Part shown: positions 43,748-51,907 of the stretch, one piece after another | Position numbering within the stretch: position 1 is the first letter of the stretch | Layout of the letters: every line of letters starts with the position of its first letter | DNA from: CAZGDV01 sp964524995 | GTDB taxonomy: Bacteria > Chloroflexota > Dehalococcoidia > SZUA-161 | DNA: 64,000 nucleotides | Direction: 5' to 3' | Assembly (NCBI GenBank): GCA_964524995.1 | Contig: CAZGDV010000001.1 | Span: forward strand, 20,437 to 84,436 | Notes under the pieces: model-generated | The model's database searches: none | What the model saw: only the letters and a program-made list of their open reading frames with translations | Told to the model about the DNA's origin: nothing | Program-made: the position numbers and the translations under genes

Positions 43748-44848
43748 ATGAACGATGAATCCCTAAGACCGAGGCCAACTGAACACCGGGCGACTCACCG
43801 TCTGGATGGCCCGATCACCATCGACAGCGTGGAGCGTTACGCACACGGCCTGAGATGGAAGCTGGGGATCAGTACAAACCCTTGCGTCCAAGCGAGAAGA
43901 AACACACGATGCGTCTACTGTGGCTTCCGTAACCACCACAACCCCGTTCCACCCGACGATGTCGGCCACGTCCTCCGCAGAGCGCTCGAGAGCCGTGATC
44001 TGCGCGCAGTGCGTAGACTGGAGCTGTACGTGTCGGGCAGCTTCTTCGACGAGCATGAGGTGTCCGAGCAGTCCACGGATTTGATCGCTCAACTTATCGC
44101 GGGCAGCACCGTGAATGAAGTCGTACTGGAATCAAGGCCGGAGTTCGTCACTGAAGACCGACTAAGGGCACTCGCACAGCGCTTGGACCCCAGCCGGGTA
44201 ATAGTCGCCGTCGGCGTGGAGACAATGGACGACGAGCTTCGCTCCAGGCTGTCCAAGAACTTCAGTACAGACGATGTAGTCAGAAGTATCGAGGCCGTTG
44301 CCCAGGCCGGCATGGGATTCCAGGCCTACCTGCTCCTGAACCCGCCCCTCATCAACGACGACCGGTCTGCGATAGTCGACGTGTTGACCAGCTCCAGGAG
44401 AATCCTGCGTCTCACGTCGAGGCTTCAGTGCAAGACCATCCTGGCTGTCCAACCCTACTTCGTCGCCAAGGAGTCGGCGATAGCAGAGCGCTTGTCCGCG
44501 GAGCCGCCTCCCAGGCCTCCATGGCTGTACACTATTGCGCTGGTTCTGGGGCTGTTGGATGCGATCAGGGGAGAGTGGGTACCGCCTTTCCAAATCATCC
44601 TCGGTAATGAAGTAGACAACGTCGATACCCTGCGCATTCCGGCGAACTACGCCGCCGATGGTGGTGTGTGCGATTGCAGCGATGGAATCCGGCAACTACT
44701 GCGAGAAGTAAATATCTCGCGTGATACAATGCGCGAGCGAGTCCAGCAAGTGCTGGCGGCACCCTGCGAGTGCAGGGAGGCATGGGAACAGCAGATCGTT
44801 GCGGGTGTGTGTGAGTTTGCTTCCACTATACCCGACACGCCCTGGTAG
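43748..44848 (+). CDS. Radical SAM protein with Cx8Cx2C cluster motif
   Basis: The 366-aa protein has Cys46, Cys55 and Cys58 (NPCVQARRNTRCVYCGFRNH), a spacing recalling RaSEA/TIGR01210-type radical SAM proteins that modify tRNA or act on small molecules. LELYVSGSFFDEHEVS, EVVLESRPEFVT and VIVAVGVETMDDELRSRLSK match the TIM-barrel strands. Two late Cys pairs (GGVCDCSDG and PCECREAW) may hold another metal. Start: ATG 43748, 46 bp after the UbiA gene; the ribosome site is weak. Substrate unknown. Confidence 0.82.
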   Translation: MNDESLRPRPTEHRATHRLDGPITIDSVERYAHGLRWKLGISTNPCVQARRNTRCVYCGFRNHHNPVPPDDVGHVLRRALESRDLRAVRRLELYVSGSFFDEHEVSEQSTDLIAQLIAGSTVNEVVLESRPEFVTEDRLRALAQRLDPSRVIVAVGVETMDDELRSRLSKNFSTDDVVRSIEAVAQAGMGFQAYLLLNPPLINDDRSAIVDVLTSSRRILRLTSRLQCKTILAVQPYFVAKESAIAERLSAEPPPRPPWLYTIALVLGLLDAIRGEWVPPFQIILGNEVDNVDTLRIPANYAADGGVCDCSDGIRQLLREVNISRDTMRERVQQVLAAPCECREAWEQQIVAGVCEFASTIPDTPW

Positions 44849-44915
44849 CCAACGAATCCACCGGCATGCTTCTGGTTAGGCGGCCAGCTGCCAGCGTGGA
44901 CCGAGAGGAGCCCTA

Positions 44916-46091
44916 ATGTCGCAGCGTTATCTCAACCTGAAAGCATACCACCAGTCGGATCTCTTCCATCCCGTCACCAAGGACGAGATAGGTTTCGATA
45001 GACTATCCAACGTGCTCCCGCCATCGCTGGCCAGTCTGGAGTTGTCCAAGGACAAGCAGGTTGATATCCCCGAGACCGTCCGCAGCATCTACGCCAAGTA
45101 CCGGCCCACTCCGCTCGTCAGAGCCAAAGGCTTCGAGAAAGCCATCGGCACGACATGTGAGGTCTATCTGAAGAACGAAGGCGCAGCCCCCACCGGCAAC
45201 CACAAGGCGAACAGCGCCTACCTGATCGCCTACCTGTGTCGTAGCGACGGTGCGAAGTACATAGCCACGGAGACCACAGGCAACTGGGGCATTGCCCTGG
45301 CAATGGCCGGCCGCGAATTGGGCATCAAGGTGGTCTGTTTCCTGGACGAGGAGAGTCACCTGGAGAGACCGGACCGCAAGCCGCTGATGGAGGGTCTGGG
45401 GGCCGAAGTGGTCGTCGTCAGCCCGCCGGACGACGACAAGCTGAGAGACCCGCTCACGATATCGGCTAATGCCGCCATAGACTTCGTCCGAAGCTCCAAG
45501 GACGCATACTACATCTTCGGCAGCGTCTACAATTACTTCATACTCCCCCAGTCGGTCGTCGGTCTGGAGATCAAGAGCCAGCTGGCTGAGTCGGGCAGAT
45601 ACCCGGACATAGTTGTAGGGACGTGCGGAGGCGGTGCCAGCCTGCTCGGAACAGCAGCCGTGTTCATCGCCGACATCCTGGACGAGGGCAGGCCAACCAG
45701 GATCGTCTCGGCCGAGGCAGAGACCTGCCCGATCCTGTCGGAGGGCAAAGTGGGGCTGTACTCGGTGGACGACAGGCAGCACTTCCCTCTGCTCAGAACC
45801 TACGGCATCGAGGGGCTCAAGGACGGCGACTACATAGGCGGGCTCGGGTCGACTGTACTAGCCAGCTCTGTATCGTTCTTCCACTCGGAGGGCATGATCG
45901 AGGTGAACCGGTTCAACGCCCAGGAAGCCATGAGAGCGGCCAAGCTTCTGCACGAGAGCGAGGGGATGCTGGTTGCGCTCGAGACCGGCTATACCGTGGC
46001 GGCGATAATGAAGCAGGCTCAGGAGAACGACAACAAGGTGATCGTAGCTAACGTCAGTTCCGGCGAGACAGACAAGCACTTCTATGAATAG
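44916..46091 (+). CDS. TrpB-like pyridoxal-phosphate enzyme (fold type II)
   Basis: The 391-aa protein belongs to the tryptophan synthase beta/threonine synthase fold. YRPTPLVRAKGFE is followed by the PLP lysine in APTGNHKANSA (Lys97), ETTGNWGIALAMAG, and the phosphate-binding glycine loop TCGGGASLLG. No trpA or other Trp gene is nearby, so it is probably not simply TrpB; beta-replacement or elimination on an unknown amino acid is the family expectation. GAGAGGAG precedes the ATG. It ends 9 bp before the next radical SAM gene, so the two are likely coupled functionally. Confidence 0.85.
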   Translation: MSQRYLNLKAYHQSDLFHPVTKDEIGFDRLSNVLPPSLASLELSKDKQVDIPETVRSIYAKYRPTPLVRAKGFEKAIGTTCEVYLKNEGAAPTGNHKANSAYLIAYLCRSDGAKYIATETTGNWGIALAMAGRELGIKVVCFLDEESHLERPDRKPLMEGLGAEVVVVSPPDDDKLRDPLTISANAAIDFVRSSKDAYYIFGSVYNYFILPQSVVGLEIKSQLAESGRYPDIVVGTCGGGASLLGTAAVFIADILDEGRPTRIVSAEAETCPILSEGKVGLYSVDDRQHFPLLRTYGIEGLKDGDYIGGLGSTVLASSVSFFHSEGMIEVNRFNAQEAMRAAKLLHESEGMLVALETGYTVAAIMKQAQENDNKVIVANVSSGETDKHFYE

Positions 46092-46100
46092 GCCATCATC

Positions 46101-47276
46101 ATGACGACTCCTTACGAAGACTATCTGCAGCAACTCGAACTCGACTTCGAAAGGCCCGACTGTCTCTCGAACAAGGTGAAGCTGTGCTCCTATCTGGTCT
46201 GCTGCGGGGCCACGGTGGAACTGGGCGGCTACGAACGCGACGACAAAGACCTGAGAACAGGCAACTCCGGCCTGCAACTCCTGGTCGGCCATCCGCAGCT
46301 GCGAGCTCTCATCCCCACAGCACACATGAACGACGAGAACCCGGTAATGATCAGGGGCAATGCGGGCGGGCAAGCGGTGCTAGAGTATGCTGGTATGTCA
46401 TTCTTCCCCGTCGAAGTGCTCCCCGAGCAGAATACAGGCAACACCACCATCTCCGCCGAGTTCGACACCCTGATCACCGCCATACCCAACGAGCCCTACG
46501 GTGTACGTAGCTGCCACTTCCACAAGCTGCAGAGTCCCTGCGCCTTCTGCGTACTCACCGAGAAGAGCATGCCCCTGGGCCCGCCCGACCTCGTCGCTGC
46601 CTACGACAAGGTCACAGCCGGATCGGGACGTGCCCCCCAGGTCCTGCTGACCGGCGGTACCGAGCCCAGCGCCGACCGAGGTCTCGCCAAGTATCTTCCA
46701 TATGTGGTGGAACTACGGCGCGAGTTCCCCGATGCCCGAGTCGCCATCGAGGCCTCTCCCCCAGAGGACCCCTCGTCCCTCGATCCACTGATCGAAGCAG
46801 GCATGGACACCTTCGCCGCGAATATCGAGTTCTACTCCGAGCAGACCAGGCGCGACCTGCTTCCGGCGAAATCGAGCATACCCCTCCACGCATACAGCAA
46901 CGCCCTCAGCTACTGCAACAGGGCTGGCGTCAGGACATTCTCAGCAGTCATAGCCGGTCCGGAGGGCGATGCCGACACAATCCGCGCCGTCGAGTTCCTC
47001 GCGGACGCCGGAACTCCGACCAACTTCCTGTGCCTGCGCCCCTTCCCTGGTGCCGTACTTGCTGACAGCCCCAGGGTCAACCCCTCGTGGTACCTGCGCA
47101 TGACATACGAGGCCAACGCCGTCATGGCACGCCACGGCCTGCTCGACGACCTTGCTGGGACGGCCGGGTGTGGCTCCTGCGGGGCCTGCTCCATGGAGAT
47201 GAATCTATACCGGCTCGCTCAGCATCAGGATACCGCCAACGTGGCGGAGGAATGCCCTTGGGTAGCCACATCCTGA
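46101..47276 (+). CDS. Radical SAM protein with Cx8Cx2C motif and C-terminal CxxCxxC
   Basis: The 391-aa protein has an N-terminal 130-residue unknown region, then the cluster motif SCHFHKLQSPCAFCVLTEKS (Cys138, Cys147, Cys150), the same unusual spacing as the radical SAM protein at 43748. LLTGGTEPSADRG and IEASPPEDPSSLD follow. Near the C-terminus GCGSCGACSME forms CxxCxxC, a likely auxiliary cluster site, and further Cys residues lie near residues 21-35 (CLSNKVKLCSYLVCC). It is 9 bp after the TrpB-like gene. Substrate unknown. Confidence 0.8.
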   Translation: MTTPYEDYLQQLELDFERPDCLSNKVKLCSYLVCCGATVELGGYERDDKDLRTGNSGLQLLVGHPQLRALIPTAHMNDENPVMIRGNAGGQAVLEYAGMSFFPVEVLPEQNTGNTTISAEFDTLITAIPNEPYGVRSCHFHKLQSPCAFCVLTEKSMPLGPPDLVAAYDKVTAGSGRAPQVLLTGGTEPSADRGLAKYLPYVVELRREFPDARVAIEASPPEDPSSLDPLIEAGMDTFAANIEFYSEQTRRDLLPAKSSIPLHAYSNALSYCNRAGVRTFSAVIAGPEGDADTIRAVEFLADAGTPTNFLCLRPFPGAVLADSPRVNPSWYLRMTYEANAVMARHGLLDDLAGTAGCGSCGACSMEMNLYRLAQHQDTANVAEECPWVATS

Positions 47277-47346
47277 TTGTGTGCTTTGATCGTATCACTT
47301 CGTGCTAATCCGGTCTCCCGCCACGGCGACATTCCGGAGTCAGAAG

Positions 47347-48681
47347 ATGAAGACCCTGGTCCTTGTGAATCCAGCACATCAGCTCAAGCCGAATCTGGCA
47401 ACCATTCTCAGGCTGCCCTCGGCGAGCCTGGCCTACCTGGCTGCCCTTACACCGGCAGACTGGGAGATCAAGCTCATCGACGAGAACACCGAACCCCTGA
47501 CATACGACGGTGCCGACCTGGTAGCCATCACGTCATACACGTGTAACGCTCCGAGAGGCTACGAGATATCTCAAGAGTACAGGCGTCGTGGTGTCAAGAC
47601 CGTCATGGGCGGCGTCCACGTCTCACTCATGTCCTCCGAGGCTTCCGAATATGTGGATTCGGTGGCGATTGGAGAGGGTGAGTCAATCTGGGCACAGGTG
47701 ATATCGGACTTCGAAAACGGTTCCCTCAAGCCCGTCTACCAGGGTGACCGCCTGTCCCTTGACAGCCTGCCCAGGCCCAACAGGACCATCTACGGCAAGC
47801 GCTATCGTCTGGCCTCAGTCGAGACATCGCGCGGCTGCCCTAATGACTGCGAGTTCTGCTCCGTCACAACCTTCAACGGCCATACCTACAGGCAGAGGCC
47901 CGTGGACGAAGTCCTCGCCGAACTCGAGGGCCTGACCGGCAAGTATTTCTTTTTCTCCGACGACAACATACTCGGCTACGGCCACAAAGCAGAAGACAGG
48001 GCAATTCGCCTTTTCCGTGGCATGATCGACCGTGGGCTCAAGAAGCGATGGGCCGCGTATGTCGGCATCGACTTCGTCAACAACCCCGAGGTAGTCGAGT
48101 ACGCCAGGAAGGCCGGTTGCCTCGGGGTCTTCATCGGCTTCGAGTCCATCGATGAGGAGTCGCTGAAGGGCATGCACAAGGTGAGGAACCTGCGCATGGG
48201 TGTGGCCAGATACAAAGACGTCGTCAAGATACTGCATGGTCACGGAATAGGCGTGTTGGGCTCCTTCGTTCTCGGCAGCGACACCGACGACAAGGACGTA
48301 TTCGACAGGACCACCGAATTCGTTCTCGATTCGAGGATGGACGCCGCACAGTTCTCGATCCTGAACCCTTTCCCGGGAACGAGGCTATACGACCGGCTCA
48401 TGCGCGAAGGCAGGCTCCTGCGAACGGACTACCCCTCTGACTGGAAGCACTATGACTTCACGGAGGCCCTTTTCCAACCCAGGAACATGACTCCGGAGGA
48501 GCTGGAGGAGGGTGTGGCACGCATGTACAAGAACACCACGTCCCGCGCCACATCCGCGAAACGAGCACTTGTCTCCGCTATACAGACGCGCAGTCCCTTC
48601 GGTGCCGTCGTTGCATATCTCGGAAACCGGGGTGCGGGCGACTTATGGGAGAAGAGGTACGCGGGCAAGATCGGGTCCTGA
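47347..48681 (+). CDS. B12-binding-type radical SAM protein, copy 1
   Basis: The 444-aa protein has an N-terminal Rossmann-like cobalamin-binding-type domain (MKTLVLVNPAHQLKPN to about 150; MGGVHVSLMSSEASEYVDS is typical). The radical SAM domain follows with GCPNDCEFCSVTTFNG (Cys164, 168, 171), FFFSDDNILGYG and GIGFES-like FIGFESIDEESLKGM, then a DUF4070-like C-terminus. The DxHxxG base-off motif is not visible, so B12 use is not certain. Such proteins methylate or rearrange lipids, peptides or cofactors. Start ATG 47347. A close paralogue lies at 62232-63662. Confidence 0.88.
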   Translation: MKTLVLVNPAHQLKPNLATILRLPSASLAYLAALTPADWEIKLIDENTEPLTYDGADLVAITSYTCNAPRGYEISQEYRRRGVKTVMGGVHVSLMSSEASEYVDSVAIGEGESIWAQVISDFENGSLKPVYQGDRLSLDSLPRPNRTIYGKRYRLASVETSRGCPNDCEFCSVTTFNGHTYRQRPVDEVLAELEGLTGKYFFFSDDNILGYGHKAEDRAIRLFRGMIDRGLKKRWAAYVGIDFVNNPEVVEYARKAGCLGVFIGFESIDEESLKGMHKVRNLRMGVARYKDVVKILHGHGIGVLGSFVLGSDTDDKDVFDRTTEFVLDSRMDAAQFSILNPFPGTRLYDRLMREGRLLRTDYPSDWKHYDFTEALFQPRNMTPEELEEGVARMYKNTTSRATSAKRALVSAIQTRSPFGAVVAYLGNRGAGDLWEKRYAGKIGS

Positions 48682-48717
48682 CACGAGCCACTTGCCGCGA
48701 GTGCTATACTCTGATCA

Positions 48718-49926
48718 ATGAGAGCGTACATACTACCGACGGACTTCACTATCGATCCATTCGGTGACCACCCCAGCGACTCCCTCATCGGAAACAGGGC
48801 CCTCCGCGACCTGCAGGCAGGCGTCCTGTACAGCCTGGGCATCCCTCTACAGCGAGCGGGCTCCCTATCAGAGGTAGAGCAAAGCGACGAGCGCCTGCTC
48901 ATCACAGACAGCGTCTTCTTCAGCACAGAACTCGTTCGGGAGTTCATCGAGACCTCGCGGAAGCGCGGGCGAAGCACGGTTTGCGCCCTCAAACCGGGCT
49001 TGTTCACCCATCACAGCCTCGTCACAACCCAGAAGGTATCCGTCCACCCGGATCGGGTCGAATACGGCCTGCGCTATGATCCGGGGAGAGGTCGATCAGG
49101 CGAAGCCGAGCCGGTCGTGATCGATCCTGAGGGGTTCTCCCAACCCTTCCCAATGCCAGCCCATGTCCTCGGCGGAAGCGAACTCCGCATCCCTCTGACA
49201 ACCAAGGCCATAGTCCAGCTCGACCACTGGGCCAACATCTGGGCTGCCAACATGGCCCTTCTGCTGGCCCGCCTCGCCAGGCTCCGAGTTGCGCCCAAGC
49301 CGAGGCTATTCACCCTGGTGCTCTGGGCACGTTCCCTCAACAAGTGGCGGTTGCTCACCAAGTGCAACTGCGTGGGTAGAGGATGCGACATCCACCCCAC
49401 AGCGTACGTCGAAGCCAGCAACATCGGCGACAATGTAATGATCGGCGCCGGGTCCGTCGTGAGAGCTTCCATCATCGGCAACGGCGTCAGCATCGGCAGT
49501 AACTCCACGGTTGAATGCTCCGTGATAGGCGACGGGTGTGCCATCGACTCGAACAGCGCCACTTTCTGCTCCGTCCTCTACCCGGGCACAGCCACTTCAA
49601 CGAGGCAGATACTGGCCAGCCTCTGCGGCAGGGACACGTTCGTCGCGGATGGCGTGTTCCTCGCCGACTACCGTTTCGACGGCAGGACGGTAGCAGTGAA
49701 TGTGAATGGGCGGATGGTCGATACGGGAAGCGTCGCGCTCGGCCCATGCTTGGGCCATGGTGTCTATCTGGGGGCTGGATGCGTAGTACCACCGGGGAGG
49801 GCCATTCCGAACGGCCTGCGCATAGTGCCCGAGGACACACGCTCTATCGTGGGGCCGGACGCTGACGGTACAATCCCAGGCCACAGGATCGTAGTCAAGG
49901 CCGACGAACAGCCACAGGAGCCCTAG
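48718..49926 (+). CDS. Left-handed beta-helix (hexapeptide-repeat) transferase-like protein
   Basis: The 402-aa protein has an N-terminal mostly alpha/beta region with SDSLIGNRALRDLQAG and ITDSVFFSTELV, resembling the start of nucleotide-sugar enzymes but without a clear nucleotidyltransferase motif. From about 220 come tandem hexapeptide turns (IHPTAYVEASNIGDNVMIGA, GSVVRASIIGNGVSIGSNS, SVIGDGCAIDSNS) and later LGHGVYLGAGCVVPPG, a left-handed beta-helix. Acyl- or nucleotidyl-transfer is the family expectation. It follows the B12-type radical SAM gene by 36 bp and ends 1 bp from the converging ABC permease stop. Confidence 0.82.
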   Translation: MRAYILPTDFTIDPFGDHPSDSLIGNRALRDLQAGVLYSLGIPLQRAGSLSEVEQSDERLLITDSVFFSTELVREFIETSRKRGRSTVCALKPGLFTHHSLVTTQKVSVHPDRVEYGLRYDPGRGRSGEAEPVVIDPEGFSQPFPMPAHVLGGSELRIPLTTKAIVQLDHWANIWAANMALLLARLARLRVAPKPRLFTLVLWARSLNKWRLLTKCNCVGRGCDIHPTAYVEASNIGDNVMIGAGSVVRASIIGNGVSIGSNSTVECSVIGDGCAIDSNSATFCSVLYPGTATSTRQILASLCGRDTFVADGVFLADYRFDGRTVAVNVNGRMVDTGSVALGPCLGHGVYLGAGCVVPPGRAIPNGLRIVPEDTRSIVGPDADGTIPGHRIVVKADEQPQEP

Positions 49927-49927
49927 G

Positions 49928-50677
49928 CTACAGCTCCTTGGTCCTGAACACCCGCCATCCCACGATCGTACTCAGAACGACCAGCGCCATGCTGACGGCG
50001 AGTGCCCCCCACGCCTCCTGCCCCTCTCCCGACACCACCCCGTGCCCCCACGATGGCAGAGCGCCCGGGCTATAGTCCCTCAGCGCCGGCACAGCCGAGA
50101 TCGCTGTAAGGAATATCAGCAGCACCAGCGCCACAGCACCGCATCCGAGCTGGTTCTTGAAGAAACAGCTCGTCATCAACGTCACCGCGATGCAGACCAG
50201 GAGATAGAGGCCAACGAGCAGATTGCCGGCGAGGAACTCCCACCCACCAACACCGTGGAAGAGCACCGCTGTATACAGGTAGCAGCCCAGGGCACCTACA
50301 AGCATCGCAATCCCGAACACGACCGCCAGTGCCACCAGCTTCGCCAATATGAAAACACCCGTCCCCACGGGCTTGCTGAGCGTCATCGCCGCCGTCCCCC
50401 ACTCCCTCTCCCGTGCTACCGCCCCCATGGCCACCAGGATGGCCGCAACGAGACCGAACTGGCCCAGTGTGCTGAAATACTCTCCGACCACGTCAAACGC
50501 CGTGAAGACGGGCAAGTCTATGCCGACGCCCTCATTGGGTACCAGGAGGTGCATGTACTTCAGCAGCAGCGGCGTCCCCAGACCCATAACGACGAATACG
50601 GCCGTCACTATGAGCAGCCTGTGCGTCCTGAGGTTGCCCCTCAGCTCCTTTTTCAGCATAACGCTGAAGCCGGTCAT
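49928..50677 (-). CDS. ABC-2 type transporter permease
   Basis: The 249-aa protein has six hydrophobic helices, and the N-terminal MTGFSVMLKKELRGNLRTHR is typical of the ABC-2/NatB permease family. AREREWGTAAMTLSKPVG is the characteristic coupling-helix segment. Its start overlaps the ATPase stop by 4 nt, so both subunits are made together. Export of lipid, antibiotic or sodium is possible; the substrate is unknown. Confidence 0.87.
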   Translation of the reverse strand: MTGFSVMLKKELRGNLRTHRLLIVTAVFVVMGLGTPLLLKYMHLLVPNEGVGIDLPVFTAFDVVGEYFSTLGQFGLVAAILVAMGAVAREREWGTAAMTLSKPVGTGVFILAKLVALAVVFGIAMLVGALGCYLYTAVLFHGVGGWEFLAGNLLVGLYLLVCIAVTLMTSCFFKNQLGCGAVALVLLIFLTAISAVPALRDYSPGALPSWGHGVVSGEGQEAWGALAVSMALVVLSTIVGWRVFRTKEL

Positions 50678-51666
50678 GTATGCTCCCTGTGGCCCATGAT
50701 CTCTATGAACACCTCCTCAAGAGTGGGCTCGGCCAACTCGTATCGACGCAGCGTCAGACCGCTCTCAGCAGCGATCCTGGGCAGCTCCGCCTTGGCAACT
50801 TGCAGGTCTCGCACCGCTACTTTCAATGTGAAAGCGTATCCCGTACGTTCAGACTCAACCCTGTCCACCCAGGCGAGGGATTTCAGAACATCGACCAGGT
50901 GGTCCGCCGCCTCCTCGTACTCCAGCTCGAACACGGGTCGAGCGTACCGCTGCCGCAGCTCCTCGATATCCGACTGTATCAGGAGCCGCCCTCTGTTGAT
51001 GATCCCGACCGCGTCGCAGACCCGCTCAACATCCCCCAGGATATGGCTCGACAGGAAGACAGTGGTCGCTTGTTGCCTCAGGCGCGCCAGTGAGCTCAGT
51101 ACCTCGGCGCGTCCCAGCGGGTCCAGCGCGGACGTCGGCTCGTCCAGGAAGAGCACCTTCGGCCTGTTCATCAGCGCCTGGGCTATTCCCAATCGCTGCC
51201 TCATGCCGCGAGAGTAGCCACCTACCCGCCGGTTGGCGGCGTCCTCCAGGTCGACGAGGTCCAGCAGCTCCGAGATGCGCTCCGATATCTCCTGTGACGG
51301 CATGTGGAACAGCTCGCCGACGAAGCGAAGGTATTCGCTCGCCGTCATCCAGGCGTAGAACGCGGGCTCCTCGGGCAGGTAGCCTATCTTGGACTGGAGG
51401 GAGAAGGAGTTGGGATTCACCCCCTCACCAGCCACCCAGGCCTTGCCGCCCGTCGCCCTGCCAAGTCCGGTCAGTATTTTGAGCGTGGTCGTCTTGCCGG
51501 CACCGTTGGGGCCGAGGAAGCCGAAGATGGCACCCTCTTCGACAGCGAGATCGAGTTGGTCCAGGGCGACCACGTCCCCGTAGTGCTTCGTCAAACCCTG
51601 ACAGATGATGGCTTTCAGCGCCCTATTCCCCTCTGCGCCCCACGAGGAAGTACAGGATGGGGCCAA
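50674..51666 (-). CDS. ABC transporter ATP-binding protein
   Basis: The protein has Walker A GFLGPNGAGKTTTLKILTGL, Q-loop and signature YSRGMRQRLGIAQAL, Walker B KVLFLDEPTSALDP and H-loop FLSSHIL. The conserved part begins KAIICQGLTKHYGDVVALDQ. The only canonical in-frame start, TTG 51666, would overlap the upstream PLDc_N gene by 44 nt. A CTG at 51618, 9 nt after GAGGGG, matches the family N-terminus better, so the real start may be CTG, giving 314 aa. Pairs with the permease that follows. Confidence 0.9.
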   Translation of the reverse strand: MAPSCTSSWGAEGNRALKAIICQGLTKHYGDVVALDQLDLAVEEGAIFGFLGPNGAGKTTTLKILTGLGRATGGKAWVAGEGVNPNSFSLQSKIGYLPEEPAFYAWMTASEYLRFVGELFHMPSQEISERISELLDLVDLEDAANRRVGGYSRGMRQRLGIAQALMNRPKVLFLDEPTSALDPLGRAEVLSSLARLRQQATTVFLSSHILGDVERVCDAVGIINRGRLLIQSDIEELRQRYARPVFELEYEEAADHLVDVLKSLAWVDRVESERTGYAFTLKVAVRDLQVAKAELPRIAAESGLTLRRYELAEPTLEEVFIEIMGHREHT

Positions 51667-51832
51667 TGATGTTCACGACGACGATGATCACGCCCCATAT
51701 CCACTTTCTGTCCTCTTCGATGCGATCAGTCTTGACCAGGTCATATATGGCGAACGCCATCAGCCCGATCTGTATCAGTGCGAGCGGTGCGATGAGCCCA
51801 ATGAGCTGGCCGGTGCTGAGACCATCATCCAT
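51623..51832 (-). CDS. PLDc_N-type small membrane protein (69 aa)
   Basis: Two transmembrane helices flank a charged loop (YDLVKTDRIEEDRKWIW). The ending VIIVVVNIIGPILYFLVGRRG is the hallmark of PLDc_N/phospholipase D-nuclease N-terminal small proteins. These are often found next to ABC-2 transporters; here it is directly upstream of the ATPase, with overlapping ends. It probably assists or regulates the transporter. Confidence 0.85.
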   Translation of the reverse strand: MDDGLSTGQLIGLIAPLALIQIGLMAFAIYDLVKTDRIEEDRKWIWGVIIVVVNIIGPILYFLVGRRGE

Positions 51833-51907
51833 TGGTGGGCACCTCGGAAGACAAAAACGCTCCAGCTATTCTAAAGGGGCCGCTGTTGGGAATCAACCTG
51901 GGCCGAC

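Noticed and set aside
44916..46091. Assignment of the PLP enzyme as TrpB proper
   Set aside because: No trpA or other tryptophan gene nearby and the chain diverges from TrpB; kept as TrpB-like only.
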